This document shows, in pieces, positions 5,717 to 12,106 of a DNA stretch of 15,959 bases. Position 1 is the first letter of the stretch, and each line of letters opens with the position of its first letter. Under the pieces are notes generated by a model. It was not told where the DNA came from, made no database searches, and saw only the letters and a program-made list of their open reading frames with translations. Location: positions 1 through 15,959 of the forward strand of contig JBBSQE010000051.1 in assembly GCA_038258095.1 (NCBI GenBank), written 5' to 3'. A program made the position numbers and the translations under genes. The DNA comes from JBBSQE01 sp038258095. GTDB taxonomy: Bacteria > Actinomycetota > Thermoleophilia > Solirubrobacterales > 70-9.

Positions 5717-6828
5717 ACCCGATCGACTCTTGCCTCGAGTGCCTGCGCCGGCCCTGGCTGCTGCGCGCCCTGGCCCCCTACATCGAGAAGATCGCGACCG
5801 GGACGCCCAGTGGGCGCGCGTCGAGGCTGCTCGCCATGTCAGACGAGGCACTTGCGAAGCGGGTCGCTCCGAATGACGGTCAGCGCCTGCTCGCCGAGGT
5901 CCGAGAGCTGTCGGAGGACCGGCTGCGCTCCGAGCTGGAGGACGCGGGATGCCGGGCGGTCTGCCGGCATGCGGGGGCCTTTCCCGAGGGCATGGACGAC
6001 GAGGAAGCACCCCGCGTGCTGGTCTTCTGCGGTGACACGGGCCTTCTGCTTGACCACTCGACCCAGCGCTCCGTGACGGTCGTGGGTGCCAGACGCGCGA
6101 GTGCCTACGGGCGTGAGGTCGCGCTGGCTTTGGGGACGGATCTCGCGAGCGCCGGGGTCGAGGTCATCAGCGGGCTGGCCTATGGCATCGATGGCGCGGT
6201 CCACCGTGGATCGCTTGGAATCGGCCGGAGCATCGCGGTGATGGGATGCGGGCCCGACGTCGCCTATCCCGCCGCGCATCGCGCCCTCCACCGGCGGCTC
6301 TGCGACGAGGGGCTGGTCGTGTCCGAGTTGCCGCCCGGGACGACTCCCTGGAAGTGGACCTTCCCGGCCCGCAACCGGATCATGGCCCGGCTCGCCGCGA
6401 TGACGGTTCTCGTGGAAGCGGCCGAGCGGTCCGGGTCGCTGATCACCGCCGATTTCGCCCAGGATGCCGGCGCGATGGTCGGGGCCGTGCCGGGCCCGGT
6501 GAACTCCTCCGTTTCACAGGGAACGAACGGTCTCCTGATCGCGGGCGCCTGCTTCGTGCGCGGCGCCCAGGACGTCCTCGACGCGATGTTCGGGCCCGGG
6601 CAGCTGAGCGCCGAGCGCGCCGGGCCGGCGATCGAGCCCCAGCTCGCCGGATTTCTGGAGGCGCTCGAGCGCTGCGACGGCAGTGGTGAGCGGGCGGCGG
6701 GCGAGCTTGGCTGGAGCGGAGCGGAGGCCGTCAGCGCCCTGACCCGCTTGGAGCTCGCGGGCTATCTCGACGGCTCGACGCTCGGGACCTACACGCGGAC
6801 GGCATTGAAGGCGCCGCCGGCACCGTAG
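5713..6828 (+). CDS. dprA: DNA-processing protein DprA (Smf)
   Basis: DprA binds incoming single-stranded DNA and loads RecA. Its Rossmann-type core shows VTVVGARRASAYGREVA (121-137), ISGLAYGIDGAVHRGSL (152-168), GCGPDVAYPAAHRALH (178-193), FPARNRIMARL (217-227) and AERSGSLITADFA (237-249) with AVPGPVNS. A winged-helix-like C-terminal domain follows (RAAGELGWSGAEAVSALTRLELAGYL). The N-terminal SAM-like region has a CLECLRR pair (Cys7, Cys10) and a further pair at Cys80 and Cys84. The GTG/ATG choice is simple: ATG 5713 overlaps the comM stop. The length of 371 is normal. It ends 14 bases before thiD's likely ATG. Confidence 0.95.
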   Translation: MNPIDSCLECLRRPWLLRALAPYIEKIATGTPSGRASRLLAMSDEALAKRVAPNDGQRLLAEVRELSEDRLRSELEDAGCRAVCRHAGAFPEGMDDEEAPRVLVFCGDTGLLLDHSTQRSVTVVGARRASAYGREVALALGTDLASAGVEVISGLAYGIDGAVHRGSLGIGRSIAVMGCGPDVAYPAAHRALHRRLCDEGLVVSELPPGTTPWKWTFPARNRIMARLAAMTVLVEAAERSGSLITADFAQDAGAMVGAVPGPVNSSVSQGTNGLLIAGACFVRGAQDVLDAMFGPGQLSAERAGPAIEPQLAGFLEALERCDGSGERAAGELGWSGAEAVSALTRLELAGYLDGSTLGTYTRTALKAPPAP

Positions 6829-6842
6829 CCTTGATCAGCCTG

Positions 6843-7682
6843 ATGCCCGAAGCGCGCGACATACCTGCGGTTCTCTCGATCGCCGGATCGGATTCGGGCG
6901 GCGGTGCCGGTATCCAGGCAGACCTGAAGGCGTTCGCCCGCTGCGGGGTGCACGGTCTGACGGCGATCACCGCGATCACGGCGCAGAACACCGTTGGGGT
7001 CGCGGCGATCGAACCGCTGTCGCCGCGGATGATCATCGAGCAGGTGCGGGCGGTTGACGAGGACATCGGCGTCGATGGAGTGAAGATCGGCATGCTCGGG
7101 ACGGTCGAGACGATCCATGTGGTCGTCGAAGCCCTCGAGCTGATCGCCGACGTGCCGGTGGTTCTCGATCCCGTCATGGTCGCCGAGAGTGGATCGATCC
7201 TGATCGACGAGGCGGCGCGTGAGGCACTCGCCACGCAGCTGCTTCCCCGGGTGACCGTGACGACTCCGAATCTCGCCGAGGCCAGGGCTCTCGCCGGTCT
7301 GTCCGGGATGAGCGGTGCGGATGAGGCATCGCAGGAAGAGCTTGCGAGGGCGGTCCTTTCTCTGGGGCCGGGGGCCGTCGTGGTCACGGGAGGCCACACC
7401 GAGCTGGGGGAGGATCTGCTGATGGAGCCGCCCGATGCGGTGACGATGGTCCCCTCGGTCGGAAGACATGCCGCCGGAGCCGCGCACGGCTCCGGCTGCA
7501 CCCATTCGTCGGTTCTCGCCGCAAGGCTCGCGATCGGGGACGACCTGTTTCAGGCCGCGTGCCACGCCCATGCCCTGGCTTCGGCGGCCGTCCGCGATGG
7601 GCTGCGTGACCTCGGCGCCGGCGCCGGCCCGGTGGACGTACTGGGCATTCCCCACCTGCGCGAGTTCCGCGGGTGGGCATAA
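6843..7682 (+). CDS. thiD: Hydroxymethylpyrimidine/phosphomethylpyrimidine kinase
   Basis: ThiD phosphorylates HMP and HMP-P for thiamine synthesis in the cytoplasm (ribokinase fold). It shows VLSIAGSDSGGGAGIQADLKAF, AITAQNTVGV, VKIGMLG, VLDPVMVAESG, TPNLAEA, VVVTGGH and the C-terminal active-site segment AAHGSGCTHSS, with the catalytic Cys at about residue 219. ATG 6843 gives the standard MPEARDIPAVLSIAGSDS start (279 residues); a TTG at 6831 would add four residues. No other thiamine gene is near, so it is probably a stand-alone salvage kinase. It differs from many ThiD proteins in having AAHGSGCTH where GTHGTGCTL is usual. The 3' end overlaps the -10-like box of the next gene. Confidence 0.93.
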   Translation: MPEARDIPAVLSIAGSDSGGGAGIQADLKAFARCGVHGLTAITAITAQNTVGVAAIEPLSPRMIIEQVRAVDEDIGVDGVKIGMLGTVETIHVVVEALELIADVPVVLDPVMVAESGSILIDEAAREALATQLLPRVTVTTPNLAEARALAGLSGMSGADEASQEELARAVLSLGPGAVVVTGGHTELGEDLLMEPPDAVTMVPSVGRHAAGAAHGSGCTHSSVLAARLAIGDDLFQAACHAHALASAAVRDGLRDLGAGAGPVDVLGIPHLREFRGWA

Positions 7683-7683
7683 T
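7678..7683 (+). promoter_or_regulatory. Candidate leaderless promoter -10 for the 83-residue protein
   Basis: CATAAT (five of six bases match TATAAT) straddles the thiD stop codon and ends 6 bases before the GTG at 7690, so transcription would start on or beside the start codon. The overlapping TAATGT (7680-7685) also fits TANNNT. No -35 match was found. Confidence 0.4.
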
Positions 7684-7689
7684 GTCCCT

Positions 7690-7941
7690 GTGAGACTCGT
7701 CCGGATGAAGCCCGGCCACGGTGACGTCCTCCTCGCGGAGGGCGATGTCGACATCGTCGCGGACGAGGAGCGGTTGGTCGCGGAGTTCCGCCGCCAGCTC
7801 GACGAGGGGATGTGGGCCGCCGTTCCGACCTCAGACGCCGCCGGGCGCCATGAAGCCGAGATGGTGCGAGACTTCTCTGACATTCCCCGGGGCGCCGAAC
7901 GTGTGATCTTCTTCCCCCGGGCCGCCGGGGGCTGCTGCTGA
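7690..7941 (+). CDS. Small protein ending in Gly-Gly-Cys-Cys, candidate ubiquitin-like modifier
   Basis: This 83-residue protein has no function I can assign firmly. From GTG 7690 it reads as a short strand, an acidic turn (VDIVADEE), a helix (ERLVAEFRRQLDEGM), strand WAAVP, strand EAEMVRDF, and a last strand ERVIFFPRAAGGCC. The layout of helix, two strands and a final strand closing in a flexible tail with Gly-Gly resembles small bacterial ubiquitin-like proteins, but with two Cys after the Gly pair. If it is a modifier, a protease would have to expose the Gly-Gly. An ATG at 7705 would shorten the first strand. It follows thiD by 7 bases and precedes the next unknown gene by 6, so those two are likely an operon. 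Gene reality is well supported by codon pattern and context; function is inference. Confidence 0.6.
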   Translation: MRLVRMKPGHGDVLLAEGDVDIVADEERLVAEFRRQLDEGMWAAVPTSDAAGRHEAEMVRDFSDIPRGAERVIFFPRAAGGCC

Positions 7942-7947
7942 GGCTGC

Positions 7948-8499
7948 ATGTCACTGGGCTTCGCGGCTTTCTGTGGCGCGATCCTCGGCCTCCTTTCCCT
8001 GGCCTTCGGTGCCGAGCGTCGGGTGCGCTCGCGCCGCCGCGTCGCCGGGCTGAATCACCTCCATCCGCGCCAGCCGGAGTTCGACCCTTTGAGGGAGCAA
8101 CGGGCCGAGGAGAAGGCCGCAGAGCTCCTACGCTCGGTCATCGGCGAGAAGAATTGGGGGATGTATTGCCAGCTCGGCTTCCTGCGAGTCCGCGGGGGGC
8201 AGTCGGATGGATACGCCTACCTCGTCTACCCCCACCGGCCGCTCGTTGCCTACGACGAATCGAGCGGCGAGCTCCTGAACGAGTACTGCGTCGGCTTCCC
8301 CGATGGCAGCGATCCGGAATTCGGCACGCGCCTTCCCGACTCAGACGACGTGCTCGCGAAATGGATGGCCCTGACCGGCGACGAGCGGAGTCTGATCGCC
8401 GACGCGAACATTCATCTACCCGGGCGCCAGGTGGACCCCGAGCAGGTCCGCAGGGACCTGCGGCGACTGCGCCACTGGGACGAGCGGTCAATAACCTGA
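7948..8499 (+). CDS. Membrane-anchored protein of unknown function
   Basis: The 183-residue product starts with one transmembrane segment (residues 2-22, LGFAAFCGAILGLLSLAFG) followed by a basic patch (RRVRSRRR), which predicts a cytoplasmic C-terminal domain. That domain has a helix (EKAAELLRSVIG), MYCQLGFLRVRG, GYAYLVYPHRPLVAYDESSGELLNEYCVGFPDG, then LPDSDDVLAKWMALTGDERSLIADANIHLP. From memory this order (AELL helix, G-F-x-V-x-G strand, D-x-x-G turn, YC, LP-x-x-D-x-x-LA-K helix, E-x-x-L-x-x-AN) matches a widespread family of small uncharacterised proteins. I know no proven function for it. ATG 7948 is the only good start. ilvD follows 4 bases after the stop, but with its own -10-like box. 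Confidence 0.75.
   Translation: MSLGFAAFCGAILGLLSLAFGAERRVRSRRRVAGLNHLHPRQPEFDPLREQRAEEKAAELLRSVIGEKNWGMYCQLGFLRVRGGQSDGYAYLVYPHRPLVAYDESSGELLNEYCVGFPDGSDPEFGTRLPDSDDVLAKWMALTGDERSLIADANIHLPGRQVDPEQVRRDLRRLRHWDERSIT
8492..8497 (+). promoter_or_regulatory. Candidate -10 box for leaderless ilvD
   Basis: TAACCT (TANNNT) at 8492-8497 ends 6 bases before the ilvD ATG, inside the end of the preceding gene. There is no clear -35. Together with the missing Shine-Dalgarno, this suggests a leaderless ilvD transcript. Confidence 0.35.
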
Positions 8500-8503
8500 G
8501 CGT

Positions 8504-10204
8504 ATGAGCGAAAACGGCAGCATCGCCAACCCCGACGACCTCCCACGACCCCGCTCGGCGGCCGTCTTCGACGGCCCGGACCGGGCGGCGGCACGGGCCT
8601 ACATGAAGGGGATCGGCTACGACGACGATGCCCTCAGCCGACCGACCGTCGGGATCGCCAACACCTGGACCGAGGCGATGCCCTGCAACTTCCACCTTCG
8701 CGGCCTCGCCGAGCACGTCAAGGCGGGCGTCCGCGCGGCGGGGGGAACGCCCTTCGAGTTCAACACCGTCGCGGTCTCCGACGGCATCACGATGGGCACC
8801 CAGGGCATGAAGTCCTCGCTCGTGAGCCGCGAGGTGATCGCCGACTCGATCGAGTTGATGGTCCGCGGCTACCAGTTCGACGCGGTGGTGGCACTCGCCG
8901 CCTGCGATAAGACGATCCCGGGCGCCGTGATGGGCCTCGCGCGGCTCGACATCCCCGGCCTCGTCCTCTACGGGGGCTCGATCGCCCCCGGCACCTACAA
9001 CGGCGAGCAGGTCACGATCGTCGAGTTGTTCGAGGCGATGGGAGCGCACTCGGCCGGCAAGATCACCGACGAGGAGTTGAAGGAGCTCGAGGATGTCGCC
9101 AGCCCCGGCGCCGGCGCCTGCGGCGGCCAGTTCACCGCGAACACGATGGCCTGTGCCTTCGAGGCCCTCGGTATCTCCGCCGGGGGATCCGCGATGGTAC
9201 CCGCCGAGGACCCGACCAAGGAGAAGGTCGCCGAGCAGATCGGCGAGCTGGTGATCAGCGTCCTGCGCGACGACCTCCGCCCGAGCAAGGTGATCACACG
9301 CGAGGCGCTCGAGAACGCGATCGCGATGGTCTGTGCCTCGGGAGGGTCGACGAACGGGGTGCTGCATCTGCTCGCGGTCGCGCGCGAGGCCGGCATCGAG
9401 CTCGAGATCGACGACTTCGAGCGCATCTCTCGCAAGACGCCGCTCTTCGCCGACCTGAAGCCCGGCGGGCGCTTCGTCGCCACTGACCTCTACGCGGCCG
9501 GCGGCGTGCCGCTCCTGCTCTCCCGCCTGAGCGAAACCGGGCACCTGCATCGTGACTGCATCACGGTCACCGGACAGACCATCGGGGAGGTGGCCGGCGC
9601 TGCCGAGGAGGCCGACGGGCAGGAGGTCGTGCTCCCGGCGGACAGGCCGCTGAAGGAGCAGGGCGGCCTGGCGATCCTGCGCGGCAACCTCGCACCCGAG
9701 GGCGCCGTCGTGAAGCTCGCGGGCACCGAGCGCCTGGGCCAGAGCGGCCCGGCCCGAGTCTTCGAGTCCGAGGAGGAGTGCTTCCGCGCCGTCAAGGATC
9801 AGAAGATCCAAAAGGGCGATGTCATCGTCATCCGCAACGAGGGTCCTGCCGGTGGGCCGGGCATGCGAGAGATGCTCCAGGTCACGGCGGCCCTGGTCGG
9901 CGAGGGAATGGGGGAGGACGTCGCGCTTCTCACCGACGGCCGCTTCTCCGGCGCGACCCGCGGCCTGATGGTCGGCCACGTCGCGCCCGAGGCGCTGCGT
10001 GGCGGTCCGATCGCGGCGATCCGCGAGGGCGACACGATCACCCTTGACGTCGAGGCACGGACCCTCGACATCGACCTCTCCGACGAGGAGATCGCGGAAC
10101 GCGTCTCCGCCTACGTCCCGCCGCCGCCCCTCTTTGAGCGCGGAGTGATGGCGAAGTACGCGGCGACGGTCAGCTCGGCGTCGCTCGGCGCGATCACGGG
10201 CTGA
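8504..10204 (+). CDS. ilvD: Dihydroxy-acid dehydratase
   Basis: IlvD dehydrates 2,3-dihydroxy-isovalerate and -methylvalerate in valine and isoleucine synthesis. The 566-residue protein has the three iron-sulfur Cys, at 61 (EAMPCNFH), 134 (LAACDKTIPG) and 206 (GAGACGGQFTAN), a pattern consistent with a [2Fe-2S] actinobacterial enzyme. It also has VSDGITMGTQGMKSSLVSRE, the lysine in CDK, and the active-site serine segment LLTDGRFSGATRG. The length is typical. No other branched-chain gene is next to it, so it is detached from ilvBN/ilvC. A 3' hairpin at 10220-10236 separates it from the convergent hydrolase. Confidence 0.97.
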   Translation: MSENGSIANPDDLPRPRSAAVFDGPDRAAARAYMKGIGYDDDALSRPTVGIANTWTEAMPCNFHLRGLAEHVKAGVRAAGGTPFEFNTVAVSDGITMGTQGMKSSLVSREVIADSIELMVRGYQFDAVVALAACDKTIPGAVMGLARLDIPGLVLYGGSIAPGTYNGEQVTIVELFEAMGAHSAGKITDEELKELEDVASPGAGACGGQFTANTMACAFEALGISAGGSAMVPAEDPTKEKVAEQIGELVISVLRDDLRPSKVITREALENAIAMVCASGGSTNGVLHLLAVAREAGIELEIDDFERISRKTPLFADLKPGGRFVATDLYAAGGVPLLLSRLSETGHLHRDCITVTGQTIGEVAGAAEEADGQEVVLPADRPLKEQGGLAILRGNLAPEGAVVKLAGTERLGQSGPARVFESEEECFRAVKDQKIQKGDVIVIRNEGPAGGPGMREMLQVTAALVGEGMGEDVALLTDGRFSGATRGLMVGHVAPEALRGGPIAAIREGDTITLDVEARTLDIDLSDEEIAERVSAYVPPPPLFERGVMAKYAATVSSASLGAITG

Positions 10205-10219
10205 CCGCTGCCAAATAGG

Positions 10220-10236
10220 CCCACCAACCTGGTGGG
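10220..10236. terminator. Hairpin between convergent ilvD and hydrolase genes
   Basis: A perfect 7-bp stem CCCACCA/TGGTGGG with a 3-base loop lies 16 bases past the ilvD stop and 21 bases from the hydrolase stop. The placement suits a bidirectional terminator. No long T run follows on either strand, though TATTT lies after it on the minus strand. Confidence 0.6.
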
Positions 10237-10257
10237 TGATGTGACATAGGTCGCCGC

Positions 10258-11139
10258 CTAGCTCGCCAGGAACTCCTCAACCACGCGGTTGAAGCGCGCC
10301 GGGCGCTCGAGCATCGGGACGTGGCCGGTGCGCTCGAAGATCTCGAGCACCGAGCCGCGGATGCGGCGGTGGTAGGAGAGGGCCGACTGGACCGGGACGA
10401 GGCGGTCGTTGAAGCCCCAGACGATCAGGGTGGGGATCTCGATCTCCGAGAGGCGGTCGCGGCTGTCGTAGCCGACGAGGGTCCTCAGGGCATCGCCGAA
10501 CCCCGGGCTTCGCATCGCCGGCTCGACCTGTTCCCAGAGCAGCTCCGGGCGCAGCCGGACGGGATACCTGATGACGCCGCGAAAGGCCAGGTAGCGGCTC
10601 CTGGGCCGGGTGATGCTCGTGCCGCTGAATCGTGCCAGCACGGGGCCGGCCATCTGGCTGAGCCGGCCCATGACCGCAGCCGGTTCCCGGCGCGCCTGCG
10701 CGTTGCTGATCCCCGCCGCTGACACGAGCACGAGGCGATCGAAGCGCTCGGGTTGGGCGATGGCCGCCTCGGTCGCGACGAACCCGCCCATCGAGTTGCC
10801 GACGAGCGCTGCCACGCTGTCGATGCCGAGCTTCTCGCAGAAGTCGTGGATCAGCCTGCCGTAGGCGGGCATGTCGATGTCCCAGGTCGGCATCGGGCTC
10901 TCGCCGAAGCCGGGCAGGTCGATGGCGATGACTCGGTGGTCCCGCGAGAGGTGGGGGATGTTCTCGAGCCAGTTCTGCCAGCAGCCCGACAGACCGTGGA
11001 CGAACAGGACGACCGGCCCCTCGCCTCTGTCTATGTAGTTGACCTGTGCGCCGGGCACCTCGACCCGCCGCAGATGCGCCTGCCAGTCGATTCCCATCCA
11101 TTCGGGCTCGGGGTCGGGATTTCCGTAATCGTCGGTCAT
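10258..11139 (-). CDS. Alpha/beta hydrolase family protein
   Basis: The 293-residue protein is a single alpha/beta hydrolase fold. It shows the oxyanion-hole segment VVLFVHGLSGCWQNW, AIDLPGFGESPMP, the nucleophile elbow LVGNSMGGFVA (Ser in GNSMGG), the acid region TLIVWGFNDRLVPV and the catalytic His in RTGHVPMLERPARF. The substrate cannot be read from sequence; lipid or ester hydrolysis is plausible beside an acyltransferase. The start at 11139 (MTDDYGNPDPEPEW) was chosen because the frame continues upstream only as antisense of the acyltransferase. A promoter-like pair lies directly upstream. It is divergent from the acyltransferase and convergent with ilvD. Confidence 0.9.
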   Translation of the reverse strand: MTDDYGNPDPEPEWMGIDWQAHLRRVEVPGAQVNYIDRGEGPVVLFVHGLSGCWQNWLENIPHLSRDHRVIAIDLPGFGESPMPTWDIDMPAYGRLIHDFCEKLGIDSVAALVGNSMGGFVATEAAIAQPERFDRLVLVSAAGISNAQARREPAAVMGRLSQMAGPVLARFSGTSITRPRSRYLAFRGVIRYPVRLRPELLWEQVEPAMRSPGFGDALRTLVGYDSRDRLSEIEIPTLIVWGFNDRLVPVQSALSYHRRIRGSVLEIFERTGHVPMLERPARFNRVVEEFLAS

Positions 11140-11151
11140 GGCGGGTGAAGC

Positions 11152-11180
11152 AACATATCCGGCACGCCCGATCGACCCAA
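11152..11180 (-). promoter_or_regulatory. Sigma-70-like promoter for the hydrolase
   Basis: On the minus strand TTGGGT (11180-11175), a 17-base spacer and TATGTT (11157-11152) form a good -35/-10 pair. The -10 ends 12 bases before the hydrolase ATG, so the leader would be about five bases. Confidence 0.55.
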
Positions 11181-11200
11181 CCCCTGCGAGAATCCCGGGG

Positions 11201-12106
11201 ATGGCGGGAAGAACCTCATTGGCCGGACTCGCGGACCGCTCGACAGCCCTGATCCCGAGACCCGGGGGCGACGCCGAGGCCCGGGAGCGCCGCGACCTGC
11301 TCCCGGCGATCGAGCCCGAGCGCACGGTCGATGACTGGGGGCGCTCGGAGCGGATCGAGGGCGTCTTCGACGCCACGCTGGTCGAGTTCTTCTACCGCTA
11401 CTGGTTTCGCGCCGAGGTGGAGGGGATCGAGAACGTCCCGTCGAGCGGGGGCGCGCTGCTCGTGTCGAACCACTCCGGCGCCCTGCCCCCGGACGCCGCG
11501 ATGATCGGCAAGGCGATCCGCGAGGAGCAGCCTGCCTCGCGCCGCCTCAACATCACCGTCGAGCACTTCTTCAAGGGATATCCGATGTTCTCGATGCTGC
11601 TGCCCAAGATCGGCTGCGTCGCCGCTCACCCCGCGAACGTCCATCGCCTGCTGGCCGACGAGGAGCAGCTCGTCCTCGTCTTTCCCGAGGGACGCAAGGG
11701 CACCGAGAAGGTCTACAGCGAGCGCTACCGCCTGCGCCGGTTCGGCCGCGGCGGCTTCGTGACCGCGGCGATGCGCGCCAAGGCGAAGCTGGTGCCGGTC
11801 TGCGTGGTCGGCGCCGAGGAGGCCGCGCCGATCTTCTACCAGGCCGCGACGCTGCAGAAGCTGACCGGCCTCCTTTACTTCCCGCTGACCCCGACCTTCC
11901 CCTGGCTCGGACCCCTCGGCATGATCGGCTATCTGCCGGCCAAGTTTCACATCCGCTTCCTGGAACCGATCGACACCACCCAGTTCGGCGCCGACCCCGA
12001 GGAGGACAAGGCGCTCGTTCAGACCGTCGCCCACGAGGTACGGGCTCGGATTCAGGAGAACCTCCACGAGATGGTGGCTCGCCGCAAGTCGGTGTGGTTC
12101 GGATGA
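11201..12106 (+). CDS. Lysophospholipid acyltransferase (PlsC-like) family protein
   Basis: This 301-residue protein belongs to the PlsC-like acyltransferases that transfer acyl chains to glycerolipids or related alcohols at the membrane. Motif I is NHSGALPPDA (His at 91, Asp at 98, so HX6D rather than the common HX4D), and motif III is VFPEGRKGTEK near 161-171. Hydrophobic stretches near 220-245 (LLYFPLTPTFPWLGPLGMIGYL) may sit at the membrane. ATG 11201 gives MAGRTSLAGLADRSTALIP; an ATG at 11138 would overlap the divergent hydrolase start and is less likely. It overlaps the next gene by ATGA. A similar acyltransferase/epimerase pair is known in mycobacteria (Rv0502/Rv0501), from memory. Confidence 0.88.
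   Translation: MAGRTSLAGLADRSTALIPRPGGDAEARERRDLLPAIEPERTVDDWGRSERIEGVFDATLVEFFYRYWFRAEVEGIENVPSSGGALLVSNHSGALPPDAAMIGKAIREEQPASRRLNITVEHFFKGYPMFSMLLPKIGCVAAHPANVHRLLADEEQLVLVFPEGRKGTEKVYSERYRLRRFGRGGFVTAAMRAKAKLVPVCVVGAEEAAPIFYQAATLQKLTGLLYFPLTPTFPWLGPLGMIGYLPAKFHIRFLEPIDTTQFGADPEEDKALVQTVAHEVRARIQENLHEMVARRKSVWFG

Noticed and set aside
4829..6010. Minus-strand frame of 393 codons over comM and dprA
   Set aside because: Arg/Pro-rich shadow of two conserved genes.
6831..6842. TTG start for thiD four codons upstream
   Set aside because: ATG 6843 gives the family N-terminus.
8138..9979. Minus-strand open frame of 613 codons over ilvD
   Set aside because: It mirrors ilvD codon structure; the product is compositionally biased and matches no family.
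11140..11376. N-terminal extension of the hydrolase by 79 residues
   Set aside because: It would be antisense to the acyltransferase start and is low-complexity Ser/Arg/Ala; the promoter at 11152-11180 supports the start at 11139.
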